Below are positions 32,319 to 40,499 of a stretch of 64,000 nt of DNA, piece after piece (positions within the stretch are counted from its first letter, which is position 1; each line of letters opens with the position of its first letter). The stretch covers positions 1 to 64,000 of the forward strand of contig NZ_JBBWVE010000014.1 in the NCBI RefSeq assembly GCF_041903755.1, written 5' to 3'. The notes under the pieces are model-generated. The model saw only the letters and a program-made list of their open reading frames with translations. It was not told where the DNA came from and made no database searches. The DNA comes from Thiocapsa roseilacustris (GTDB taxonomy: Bacteria > Pseudomonadota > Gammaproteobacteria > Chromatiales > Chromatiaceae). Made by a program: the position numbers and the translations under genes.

Positions 32319-33851
32319 ATGCCTGACGCCTATATCGAACGGATCCTGCGTGCTCGCGTCTACGATGTGGCGCACGAGACACCGCTGACGCACGCGCCGC
32401 TGCTCTCCGCGCGGCTTGAGAACGCGGTCTTTCTCAAGCGCGAGGACTTGCAGCCCGTGTTCTCGTTCAAGCTGCGCGGGGCCTACAACAAGCTGATCCA
32501 TCTGGATCCCGCGGTGCGCGCGCGCGGCGTCATCGCGGCCAGTGCGGGCAATCATGCCCAGGGGGTTGCGCTCGGTGCCGCCAAGCTCGGGGTCCCGGCG
32601 ACCATCGTCATGCCGCGGACCACGCCTGCCATCAAGGTGCGTGCGGTGCGCCGTCTCGGCGGCAAAGCGATCCTACATGGCGACTCTTACGACGAGGCAT
32701 TCTCCCATGCCATGACCTTGGTCGCGGAGAAAGGGCTGACCTTCCTGCACCCCTTCGATGATCCCGATGTCATCGCCGGTCAAGGGACGATCGGGATGGA
32801 GATCCTGCGTCAGCATCCGGTCCCGCCCTATGCGATCTTCGTCCCGGTGGGCGGTGGCGGACTGATCGCAGGTGTTGCGGCCTACGTCAAATGGTTGATG
32901 CCGGAGGTGCGCATCATCGGTGTGGAGCCGCAGGATGCGCCCACGCTGCATGCGGCGCTCGCCGCAGGACGGCGTGTGGAGCTGGCGCAGGTCGGGCTCT
33001 TCGCCGACGGCGTGGCCGTGAAATTGATCGGCGAGGAGACCTTCCGTATTGCACGAGAGCGTGTCGACGAGGTCGTGCTCGTGAGCACCGACGAGATCTG
33101 TGCCGCGGTCAAAGACGTCTTCGACGATACCCGCGGGATCGCCGAGCCGGCCGGCGCGCTCGCCGTCGCCGGCATGAAGCGCTATGTCGAAACGCAGCAG
33201 ATCAAGGGCGAGCATCTGATCGCGATCGAGAGCGGCGCCAACGTCAATTTCGATCGTCTGCGCCATATCGCGGAGCGCGCCGAGCTCGGCGAGCGGCGCG
33301 AGGCGTTGCTTGCGGTCGAGATTCCGGAGCGTCCGGGGAGCTTTCTGGCCTTCTGTCGCGTCATCGGGCGGCGTCAGATCACCGAGTTCAACTATCGCTA
33401 CTCGGATGCGTCACGGGCGCAGGTCTTCGTCGGTGTGGAGCTTGCGCGCGGCGACGAGGAGCGTGCCGAGCTGATCGGCCGCCTTTTGGAAAAAGGTTTC
33501 GGCGTACTCGACATGACCGAGAACGAGACGGCGAAACTGCACATCCGCTACATGGTGGGCGGGCATGCCGAAGGGATCGAGGGCGAGACGCTCGTGCGAT
33601 TCGAGTTCCCGGAGCGCCCCGGTGCGCTGCTGGATTTTCTCTCGGCCCTCGGAAAGCGTTGGAACATCACACTGTTTCACTACCGCAACCACGGTGCCGC
33701 CTACGGGCGCGTCCTGATGGGCGCCCAGATTCCGCCGGACGAAACGGATGCCTTTCGCGGGGCGCTCGATACATTAGGTTATCAGTATTGGGAAGAGAGC
33801 GAGAATCCGGCCTATCGCCTTTTTGCCGGATCTAAACCGCGCTTGGGGTGA
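32319..33851 (+). CDS. ilvA: Threonine ammonia-lyase, biosynthetic
   Basis: 510 residues. PLP enzyme making 2-oxobutyrate for isoleucine. PLP Lys in PVFSFKLRGAYNKL, SAGNHAQGVALGA, the PLP-phosphate loop VPVGGGGLIAGVA, then two ACT-like regulatory repeats (RREALLAVEIPERPGSFLAF and ETLVRFEFPERPGALLDFL), so Ile/Val-responsive. The start touches the end of one T87 repeat and the last six codons plus TGA come from another (33832-33916), giving a C-terminus SKPRLG that is probably not ancestral. Confidence 0.96.
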   Translation: MPDAYIERILRARVYDVAHETPLTHAPLLSARLENAVFLKREDLQPVFSFKLRGAYNKLIHLDPAVRARGVIAASAGNHAQGVALGAAKLGVPATIVMPRTTPAIKVRAVRRLGGKAILHGDSYDEAFSHAMTLVAEKGLTFLHPFDDPDVIAGQGTIGMEILRQHPVPPYAIFVPVGGGGLIAGVAAYVKWLMPEVRIIGVEPQDAPTLHAALAAGRRVELAQVGLFADGVAVKLIGEETFRIARERVDEVVLVSTDEICAAVKDVFDDTRGIAEPAGALAVAGMKRYVETQQIKGEHLIAIESGANVNFDRLRHIAERAELGERREALLAVEIPERPGSFLAFCRVIGRRQITEFNYRYSDASRAQVFVGVELARGDEERAELIGRLLEKGFGVLDMTENETAKLHIRYMVGGHAEGIEGETLVRFEFPERPGALLDFLSALGKRWNITLFHYRNHGAAYGRVLMGAQIPPDETDAFRGALDTLGYQYWEESENPAYRLFAGSKPRLG

Positions 33852-33916
33852 TCTGCGATGGTCGCGAAGGACCGCTGCATTTTCGCAAACAACGGCCTCG
33901 GCGTGGCGCGGTTTAG
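33832..33916. repeat. T87 repeat overlapping the 3' end of ilvA
   Basis: CTAAACCGCGCTTGGGGTGA ... GGCGTGGCGCGGTTTAG, 85 bp. Its first 20 bases are coding: they give the last residues KPRLG and the TGA stop of ilvA. AT-rich ATGATTTAAAAGG follows, then ~190 bp with no gene, which include the hairpin at 33988 and a degenerate T87 right end (GGGACGCGATCTAAA, ~34117-34131). Confidence 0.8.
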
Positions 33917-33987
33917 ATGATTTAAAAGGCAATCGAGGCGATTTCCGGGAACACGCGTCTCGACTGCGCACGGATGCAGGGCATGTA

Positions 33988-34007
33988 GGGGCGACTTCAG
34001 TCGCCCC
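33988..34007. repeat. Perfect GACTTCAGTC palindrome
   Basis: GGGGCGACTTCAGTCGCCCC, a 20-bp perfect palindrome of the same kind as the two inside 26305-26424. Between ilvA and the convergent 5-formyl-THF cyclo-ligase gene. Confidence 0.8.
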
Positions 34008-34109
34008 GATCCATGTTGGTCGATGCTTTCGGGTCAATCACCCTCGAAAAATGCGTCCCGCAAGCGGGTCAGGCTCGAGAGAAGGACGAGCGGTCCGAAG
34101 CCAGCTTTA

Positions 34110-34721
34110 TCACTCGGGACGCGATCTAAAATACACCCGCCGTTCGGTCACGACGGCATCGAGCGGAATATCCCAGGTGCGAGGCTCGATCTCCTCGATG
34201 CGCTGGCACTCGTGCGCGAGCCCGATCAGGCGGGGTCGCCGCCAAAATCGGCGTGCCTTCAGATAGGCCAGGGTCCGGTCGTAATAACCGCCGCCCATGC
34301 CGATGCGATTGCAGGCGCTGTCGAATCCCACCAGCGGGACCAGGATCAGGTCGAGATGGCGAGCGGGGCGGATGTGACGGCCACGCCGGGTAGGCTCGGG
34401 GATGCCGAAGCGATTGGGACGCATCGTCTCGCCGGCGATCCAACGCACGAAGCTGAGTTTGATCCGAGATCGTTCCCCGATCCTTCGGCTCAACACCGGA
34501 AGATAGACTGCTTTTCCGTCCTCGAGCGCATCCTTCAGCAGGGGTCGTGGGTCAAGCTCTCCATCGGCCGGCCAGTAGGCCGCGATCCGGCGGGCGCGCA
34601 GAAAGAAGATTTGACGACGAAGCAGTTGCGCCACGAGACGCGCATGACGACGCCGTGACCGGAGACTCAAGGACCGGCGGCTCGCGCGTAGTGCTAGACG
34701 GAGACGTTTTGGATCGCACAT
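34110..34721 (-). CDS. ygfA: 5-formyltetrahydrofolate cyclo-ligase
   Basis: 203 residues from ATG 34721 (MCDPKRLRLALRASRRSL); upstream in-frame starts fall in the 6S RNA gene and are rejected. Family features: RIAAYWPADGELDPRPLL, AVYLPVLSRR, RFGIPEPT, DLILVPLVGFD and RIGMGGGYYDRTLAYL (ATP/folate site). Converts 5-formyl-THF to 5,10-methenyl-THF. It follows 6S RNA on the same strand as in E. coli (ssrS-ygfA), so it is probably co-transcribed. Confidence 0.93.
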   Translation of the reverse strand: MCDPKRLRLALRASRRSLSLRSRRRHARLVAQLLRRQIFFLRARRIAAYWPADGELDPRPLLKDALEDGKAVYLPVLSRRIGERSRIKLSFVRWIAGETMRPNRFGIPEPTRRGRHIRPARHLDLILVPLVGFDSACNRIGMGGGYYDRTLAYLKARRFWRRPRLIGLAHECQRIEEIEPRTWDIPLDAVVTERRVYFRSRPE

Positions 34722-34738
34722 GGCGTGAGCAAAAGGGG

Positions 34739-34927
34739 GACACCCCCCGCCTGTGCCGTTGCAGACCTTTGTTCTTGAACCAAGAGGTTCAAGTGGGAAC
34801 ACTCGACTCGGCTTCAGGCTTCCCGCTCGAAGGCGGACATGCACAACAGCCTCGCTTCTGTGTCCCCAGGGCAGCGATTAGGCTCAAGAAAATACCCAGG
34901 CCACGATCGAACACTGCAGGGGATGTC
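34739..34927 (-). ncRNA. ssrS: 6S RNA
   Basis: Located between zapA and ygfA, the conserved ssrS site. The minus strand has a closing stem GACATCCCCTG with CAGG...GGGGTGTC, and the diagnostic 3' part CACTTGAACC-TCTTGGTTCAAG followed by AAGGTCTGCAACGGCACAGG, matching the E. coli CACCTTGAACC...GGTTCAAGG...CAGCCTGCGGCGGCAT block. ~189 nt versus 184 in E. coli. It mimics an open promoter and binds sigma-70 RNA polymerase in stationary phase. End positions are from the stem and may be off by a few bases. Confidence 0.9.
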
Positions 34928-34939
34928 TTGAGATGAAGG

Positions 34940-35269
34940 CTATACCCTTTCGCCCGACGCGTCCAGCGCCTGTTCGGCCGCCAGCGCTTCCGCGACTCGC
35001 GCCTGCAGGAGCGCCAGCCGCGGGTCGATCTCGCTACCATCGAGTGTGCGGGTCTTCTGAAGCTGAAGCAGCTCATGGGCGATATTGAGAGCCGCCATCA
35101 CGGCGATACGGTCGGTGCCGATGACGCGACCGGTCTTGCGGATTTCGCGCATCTTGCCGTCGAGAATGCGTGCCGATGCGCGCAGTCCGCCTTCTTCATG
35201 CGGCGCGCAGGCGATGCGGTAGTCCTTGTCGAGGATCCTGATACTGACCTGAATCGGCTCGTCGCTCAC
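34940..35269 (-). CDS. zapA: Cell division protein ZapA
   Basis: 109 residues from GTG 35269, overlapping the upstream gene by GTGA. ZapA fold: PIQVSIRILDKDYRIACAP, then helix RASARILDGKMREIRKTGR and the coiled-coil RIAVMAALNIAHELLQLQKT. Crosslinks FtsZ filaments at the division ring. Followed by 6S RNA. Confidence 0.93.
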   Translation of the reverse strand: MSDEPIQVSIRILDKDYRIACAPHEEGGLRASARILDGKMREIRKTGRVIGTDRIAVMAALNIAHELLQLQKTRTLDGSEIDPRLALLQARVAEALAAEQALDASGERV

Positions 35270-35475
35270 AGACTTTCCTCCATCGCGCGCAGACGCGACA
35301 ACATGGCCTCGACTCGGCTACGTGCCTGCTCGGTCTTTTCGATCAGCTCGCCGCGCTCGCCGATCAGCGTCTCCTGGCGAGCCCGCAGGGACTTGTTTTC
35401 GTCGCGCAGGCGTTGATTCAGGCGGATCAAGGTCTCTACCTGTTGTTCCAATTGGTCGAGGTCGAAATGTGCCAA
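35266..35475 (-). CDS. ZapB-like coiled-coil protein (TIGR02449 type)
   Basis: 69 residues, almost entirely coiled coil (LDQLEQQVETLIRLNQRL, DENKSLRARQETLIGERGEL). Start TTG 35475 with GGAG nine bases upstream; no ATG fits. A longer in-frame extension upstream would be antisense to ygfB and is rejected. This small protein sits before zapA in many gammaproteobacteria and is thought, by context and shape, to help ZapA/FtsZ. Translationally coupled to zapA (GTGA). Confidence 0.8.
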   Translation of the reverse strand: MAHFDLDQLEQQVETLIRLNQRLRDENKSLRARQETLIGERGELIEKTEQARSRVEAMLSRLRAMEESL

Positions 35476-35559
35476 AGTCCACGACTCCGTTGAAGTTCGC
35501 CGCACTATAGAAGGCGTGCGGAGGGCGGTCAATCGCGCGAAAGCGCATGGTATTATCGC

Positions 35560-36180
35560 ATGGTATCCGGGCTTTTGATCTCCCGGTGCCCATCCCCCGT
35601 TTCCCGCACTCTTCCCCGAGAGGAGGTCGCCACGAATATCGACGACGATCGGCTTGCCCGTTATCTGGCGGGGGGCGCACTCTGCGCGACTCCCAGCGAG
35701 GCCCACGGCATCCTCTGCGGTTTGATGTGCGGCGGCGATGCAAACCCCGAGTCCACCTGGCTGCAACAGCTCCGGCCCGAGTCCGAGGCGGGTGATTTGT
35801 TGATCGACGAGGGGCGCGAGGCCCTGTCTGAGCTGGCGCGACTGACGCGCGAGGAGCTCGAGGCGTCTGAATTCGGTCTCTCCCTGTTCTTGCCCGACGA
35901 CACTCGACCCCTTGCAGAACGGGCGATGGCCCTCTATGACTGGGTGCGCGGGTTTCTTTACGCGTGGGGAACGCTCGACCATACCGGCGCGCAGCCCTCT
36001 GCCGAGACGAGCGAGATCCTACGTGATTTTACCGAAGTGACGCGCATGGATCTCGATGGACTCGATGACGACGAGCAAAACGAAGGGGCATTGACCGAAG
36101 TGAGCGAATTCATCCGGGTTGCGGCCATGACGATTTATCAGGAGCGCGTTGTCGCTCGCGCTCACGTGCCCGAGTCATGA
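35560..36180 (+). CDS. ygfB: UPF0149 family protein YgfB
   Basis: 206 residues from ATG 35560 as the only standard start, but homologues begin near TNIDDDRLARYL (residue ~25). Just before that point stands a strong AGAGGAGG followed six bases later by ACG, not ATG, so true initiation may be at ACG 35632 or the ATG may be used. Family core: PSEAHGILCGLMCGGDANPE, FLPDDTRPLAERAMALYDWV and EFIRVAAMTIYQE. In Pseudomonas YgfB represses peptidoglycan-recycling/ampDh3 genes; elsewhere unknown. Overlaps pepP by ATGA, as in E. coli. Confidence 0.88.
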   Translation: MVSGLLISRCPSPVSRTLPREEVATNIDDDRLARYLAGGALCATPSEAHGILCGLMCGGDANPESTWLQQLRPESEAGDLLIDEGREALSELARLTREELEASEFGLSLFLPDDTRPLAERAMALYDWVRGFLYAWGTLDHTGAQPSAETSEILRDFTEVTRMDLDGLDDDEQNEGALTEVSEFIRVAAMTIYQERVVARAHVPES

Positions 36181-37484
36181 CAGCGGCCGAGTACAAGCGA
36201 CGACGTCGCGCCCTGGCTCAGTCGATCGGCCCGAACAGCATCGCGATCCTTCCGGCCGCGCGCGAGGTCGTGCGCAACCGCGATGTCCATTACCCGTTTC
36301 GCCAGAACAGCGACTTCGTCTACTTGACGGGTTTCTCCGAACCCGATGCCTTCGCCCTGATTGCGCCGAAACGCAAAGACGGGGAGTACGTGCTCTTCTG
36401 TCGGCCTCGCGATCCGGAGCGCGAGCAGTGGGACGGCCGTCGCGCGGGTGTGGAGGGTGCGACGGCGGATTTTGGAGCCGATCAGGCGTATCCCCTGAGC
36501 GAGCTCGACACGGTCATGCCGACCCTGCTCGACGGGCGTGAGCGGCTGTATTTCGCGATCGGCAGCGATGCGGCGCTCGACGCGCAGGTCATGGGCTGGG
36601 TCAACCGGGTCCGTGCGAACGTCCGCGCCGGCGCTTGCGCGCCCGCGACCTTCGTGACCATTGAGTCGGTGCTGCACGAGATGCGTCTGCGTAAAAGCCC
36701 TGCCGAGATCAAGCAGATGCGCCGAGCAGCGGAGATCTCCGCGGCGGCTCACCGGCGGCTGATGCAGATCTGCGAGCCCGGCATGAACGAGTCACGGCTC
36801 GAGGCCGAGTTTCACCACGTCTGCGCCGCCTCGGGTGCGCGCGATCAAGCCTACTCCCCAATCGTCGGCGGCGGCGCCAACGGCTGCATCCTGCACTATG
36901 TCGAGAACCGGGCGCCGCTGCGCGACGGGGATCTCGTTCTGATCGATGCCGGATGCGAGCTCGGGGGGTATGCCTCGGACATCACCCGGACCTTCCCCGT
37001 GAGCGGACGCTTCAGCGCACCACAGCGCGAGATCTACGAGCTGGTGCTCGAGGCGCAGGCTGCTGCGATCGGCAAGGCCAAGCCCGGCAATCTCTGGAAC
37101 GAGCCGCACGACGAGGCGGTCAAGGTTTTGACCAAGGGGCTTATCCATCTCGGCCTGCTCAAGGGCAAGCTCGACGAGCTGATCAAGGAAGAAGCGCACA
37201 AGCCCTATTACATGCATCGCACGGGGCATTGGCTGGGAATGGATGTCCACGACGTCGGAAGCTACAAGCAGAAGGGCGCGTGGCGACCCTTCGAACCCGG
37301 GATGGTGTTGACGGTGGAACCCGGACTCTACTTGGCCGATTCGGATGAGATCCCGGAGCCCTATCGACAGATCGGGATCCGCATCGAGGACGATGTCCTG
37401 GTCACGGAGTCGGGCAACGAGATCCTATCGGCCGCGGCACCGAAGGATCCCGAGGCGATCGAATCCCTCATGGCGAACAACTAA
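36177..37484 (+). CDS. pepP: Xaa-Pro aminopeptidase (PepP)
   Basis: 435 residues. N-terminal creatinase/AMP_N domain (~1-150, PFRQNSDFVYLTGFSEPDAF) and C-terminal pita-bread metallopeptidase. Di-Mn ligands: Asp in LIDAGCELGGYASDITRTFP, His in HRTGHWLGMDVHDVG, Glu in VLTVEPGLYL and Glu in IRIEDDVLVTE. Removes N-terminal residues before proline. Coupled to ygfB; its TAA is the tip of a T87 composite that separates it from ubiH (199-bp gap). Confidence 0.96.
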   Translation: MTAAEYKRRRRALAQSIGPNSIAILPAAREVVRNRDVHYPFRQNSDFVYLTGFSEPDAFALIAPKRKDGEYVLFCRPRDPEREQWDGRRAGVEGATADFGADQAYPLSELDTVMPTLLDGRERLYFAIGSDAALDAQVMGWVNRVRANVRAGACAPATFVTIESVLHEMRLRKSPAEIKQMRRAAEISAAAHRRLMQICEPGMNESRLEAEFHHVCAASGARDQAYSPIVGGGANGCILHYVENRAPLRDGDLVLIDAGCELGGYASDITRTFPVSGRFSAPQREIYELVLEAQAAAIGKAKPGNLWNEPHDEAVKVLTKGLIHLGLLKGKLDELIKEEAHKPYYMHRTGHWLGMDVHDVGSYKQKGAWRPFEPGMVLTVEPGLYLADSDEIPEPYRQIGIRIEDDVLVTESGNEILSAAAPKDPEAIESLMANN

Positions 37485-37675
37485 ACCGCGTCCGGAGCGA
37501 CATGCGTCATTTTCATTTTGCGTTTGTCTTTGGAGATGTCCACGATCTCGGTGAGACGCGGTTTAGAATTTAATATTTTTTAGTACTTTAAACCGCGCCG
37601 GCTCCGACAGTCGTCGGAGCTGGTGCGGCCAAGCCACTCCAACACATCACGCATACCGCACCGGGCGCGGTTTAA
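37481..37675. repeat. T87 composite between pepP and ubiH (best-preserved copy)
   Basis: A half 37481-37566 (CTAAACCGCGTCCGGAGCGA ... GGTGAGACGCGGTTTAG), spacer AATTTAATATTTTTTAGTAC, B half 37588-37675 (TTAAACCGCGCCGGCTCCGA ... CACCGGGCGCGGTTTAA). It supplies the pepP TAA and ends 8 bases before the ubiH ATG, filling the whole gap. Confidence 0.9.
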
Positions 37676-37683
37676 AGGCAAGC

Positions 37684-38922
37684 ATGCACGAATACGATCT
37701 GGTCATCATCGGCGGAGGCTTGGTGGGCGGTAGCCTGGCCTGCGCCCTATCCGGCTGCGGGCTGCGGATCGCGGTCGTGGAGGCAGTGCCGGCCTCGGCC
37801 GAGCACCAGCCGAGCTACGACGAGCGCGTTATTGCCTTGTCTTGGGGCAGTCGCCGGATCCTCGAAGCGATCGGCGTCTGGCCGGACATTGCCCCTGAGG
37901 CAGAGCCGATTCGGCAGGTCCATGTCTCCGATCGCGGGCATTGCGGGTTCACGCGGCTGGGCCCGGACGATGCCGGTGTCGAGGCCCTCGGCTACGTCGC
38001 CCCGGCGCGCGTGATGGGGGCCGCGATTCGCTCCGCACTCGCGTTGTCGCCGGACGTGGAGCTGCTCTGCCCGGCGCGGCTCTCGGAGCACCGTGTTGCG
38101 GCCGACCGAGTCGAGCTCGCGGTGCAGCACGGGGACGAGCGTTTGGGTTTGAGTGCGGCGCTGTTGGTTGCGGCCGACGGCGGAGATTCGGCGGTGCGAC
38201 GGCAGCTCGACCTTGAGACCCGGGACGAGCGCTACGCGCAAGACGCCGTTATTACGACGGTCTCGCCGGATCGCCCGCGGACCGGCGTTGCCTTTGAGCG
38301 CTTCACCGACACGGGGCCGTTGGCCCTGCTGCCGATGACGGGCGGACGCTACTCGGTGGTCTGGACCTGTCGCGGCGAGGAGACGAGCACGCTGCTCGGA
38401 CTCTCGGACGACGCCTTCCTGGCGCGCCTGCAAGCGCGTTTCGGCTACCGGCTCGGGCGTTTTCTGCAGGTGGGTCCGCGTCGCGCCTATCCCCTGAAGC
38501 TGGTGCTCACGCGCAACCCGGTGCAACCGCGTGTCGTGCTCATCGGCAACGCGGCACACACCCTTCACCCGGTGGCCGGCCAAGGCTTCAATCTAGGTCT
38601 GCGCGACGTCGCTGCCCTCGCCGAGGTCATCGCCCAGAGCGTCCGTGCGGGTGCGGATCTCGGCGGTCCGGCGGCACTCTCGGACTATCGGGACTGGCGC
38701 GGGTCGGATCAGCCGAGTACGGCGCGACTGACCGATCTGCTCGCCCGCGTCTTCGTCAACCCCTGGACCCCGCTGCGGCTCGCACGCAACATGGCCATGT
38801 TGGGGCTGGATCTCATCCCCCCGGCGCGCCACCGCGTAGCGCAGCGGTTCATGGGCGTGGGCGGGCGCCTGCCCCGCCTCGCCTGCGGGGTCCCTTTGGA
38901 GAAGACCGATGCACGAAACTGA
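37684..38922 (+). CDS. ubiH: 2-octaprenyl-6-methoxyphenol hydroxylase
   Basis: 412 residues. Flavin monooxygenase of ubiquinone synthesis. FAD motif DLVIIGGGLVGGSLACALSG, DG-type motif LLVAADGGDSAVRRQL, and the second FAD motif VLIGNAAHTLHPVAGQGFNL. ubiH rather than ubiI is chosen from position (pepP-ubiH-ubiI as in E. coli); sequence alone separates them poorly. The upstream region is only the T87 composite, so its ribosome-binding site is AAAGGC after the repeat tip. Confidence 0.9.
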   Translation: MHEYDLVIIGGGLVGGSLACALSGCGLRIAVVEAVPASAEHQPSYDERVIALSWGSRRILEAIGVWPDIAPEAEPIRQVHVSDRGHCGFTRLGPDDAGVEALGYVAPARVMGAAIRSALALSPDVELLCPARLSEHRVAADRVELAVQHGDERLGLSAALLVAADGGDSAVRRQLDLETRDERYAQDAVITTVSPDRPRTGVAFERFTDTGPLALLPMTGGRYSVVWTCRGEETSTLLGLSDDAFLARLQARFGYRLGRFLQVGPRRAYPLKLVLTRNPVQPRVVLIGNAAHTLHPVAGQGFNLGLRDVAALAEVIAQSVRAGADLGGPAALSDYRDWRGSDQPSTARLTDLLARVFVNPWTPLRLARNMAMLGLDLIPPARHRVAQRFMGVGGRLPRLACGVPLEKTDARN

Positions 38923-40171
38923 GTCCATGTCATCGAGTGGCCCGGACACGACCGCCTCGCAAGAGGCGTTGTTCGATCTGCTCGTGGTCGGTGGCGGAAT
39001 GGTCGGGGCCGCACTCGCCCGCGCCTGTTCCGGCAAGGGGCTGCGGATCGCGGTCATCGAGACCCGCACACCGCAGCGCGAGTGGCCCGCGGGCGAGGTC
39101 GACCTGCGTGTCTCCGCCTTGAGTCGAGCGAGCCAACGGATCCTCGCGCGGCTCGGCGCCTGGCAGCGCATCGGGGCGCTGGGCGCCAACCCCTATCGCA
39201 AGATGTGTGTGTGGGACGCAATCGGCGGCGGGAGCATCCATTTCGATGCCCAATCGCTCGGGGAGCCCGATCTCGGGCATATCGTCGAGAACCGCGTCAT
39301 CCAACTGGCGCTTTGGGAGACACTTGAGTCCTCGCCGGACATCAGGCTCGTCTGCCCCGCGTCCATCGTCGAGATCGAACGCACGGAGACCGCATCGCGG
39401 GTGGTGCTCGCCGACGGACAGGTCATTGCGGGTCGCCTGTTGGTTGCCGCGGACGGGCGCGATTCACTGGTGCGCGAGCTCTCGGGCATCGAGACCGAAG
39501 GCCGGGACTATGACCAGCGCGCGATCGTCGCCAACATCTTGCCGCAGCAGTGGCACGAAGAGACCGCTTGGCAGCGCTTTCTGCCGACCGGACCGCTGGC
39601 CTTGCTGCCGTTGGCCGACGGGCGCTGCTCGCTCGTGTGGTCCGCCACCGAGGGGCGTGCCGCCGAGTTGCTGGCGATGGGCGATGCCGCCTTCTCGGCG
39701 GCCCTGACGGATGCCTCCGAGGCGCGGCTCGGCGCGCTCGTCGTCGAGGGGTCGCGCGCCGCCTTTCCGCTTCGACTCCAGCACGCCAAGCAGTACGTCC
39801 TGCCTGGGTTGGCCCTGGTCGGCGACGCTGCTCATGCGGTCCATCCACTGGCCGGACAGGGCGTGAACCTGGGGTTCCTCGACGCCGCCGAGTTGGCCGC
39901 GGCGATCGATCTCGCGCTGGAGCGGGGACGCGACATCGCGGGTCTCTGGGCGTTGCGCCATTACGAGCGAGCGCGCCGCGGGGACAACACCGTTATGCTG
40001 GCCGCGATGGATCTGATCAAACGGGCCTTCAGCAACGAAGCCCCGCCGGTTGCTGCAGCGCGCAGCCTCGGGTTGACCCTGACCGACCGAATCGGACCCA
40101 TCAAGGCGCTCTTCATGCAGCGCGCGCTCGGCCTGGGGAGCGACCTGCCGCCGCTTGCGCGTCCGAATTAG
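38909..40171 (+). CDS. ubiI: 2-octaprenylphenol hydroxylase (UbiI/VisC)
   Basis: 420 residues, overlapping ubiH by 14 bases. FAD motif DLLVVGGGMVGAALARACSG, LLVAADGRDSLVRELSGI, ALLPLADGRCSLVWSA and LALVGDAAHAVHPLAGQGVN. Hydroxylates the C5 position in ubiquinone synthesis (E. coli UbiI). With UbiH and Coq7 the three hydroxylations are covered. The TAG stop lies in a truncated T87 left end. Assignment by order after ubiH. Confidence 0.88.
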   Translation: MHETESMSSSGPDTTASQEALFDLLVVGGGMVGAALARACSGKGLRIAVIETRTPQREWPAGEVDLRVSALSRASQRILARLGAWQRIGALGANPYRKMCVWDAIGGGSIHFDAQSLGEPDLGHIVENRVIQLALWETLESSPDIRLVCPASIVEIERTETASRVVLADGQVIAGRLLVAADGRDSLVRELSGIETEGRDYDQRAIVANILPQQWHEETAWQRFLPTGPLALLPLADGRCSLVWSATEGRAAELLAMGDAAFSAALTDASEARLGALVVEGSRAAFPLRLQHAKQYVLPGLALVGDAAHAVHPLAGQGVNLGFLDAAELAAAIDLALERGRDIAGLWALRHYERARRGDNTVMLAAMDLIKRAFSNEAPPVAAARSLGLTLTDRIGPIKALFMQRALGLGSDLPPLARPN

Positions 40172-40220
40172 ACCGCGCCCAGCGCGGTATGCGATGTTTT
40201 TGGATTCGCAACATTCGGAA
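40168..40220. repeat. Truncated T87 repeat (inverted B) at the ubiI stop
   Basis: TTAGACCGCGCCCAGCGCGG then TATGCGATGTTTTTGGATTC match the left part of the inverted B copy at 30316; the right arm is missing. The remaining ~280 bp to pfp hold no recognised gene or terminator. Confidence 0.7.
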
Positions 40221-40499
40221 GCTGCTCGGCTGCCTTGACTTCAGTTATCGGTGTTATTCTTAATTCGAAGCCGCGCCGGGCACGATATCCGCGATCGCAC
40301 GGCGCTGCCCAACCAACAAGGCCCGCGTTTTGTCGGTGATACGGCTCAGCCCGAGCGTGCCGTCGCGGAGCAGCGCGGGGAGCCACCTGGCCGCAAGCAC
40401 TGAGCACAGACCGGGTATCCACGGACCGCATCGTCGGACAAGCGCCGACACCGAACGACAAGCATCTAAAGACAAGCATCTAAAGACAAGGGGACAGAT

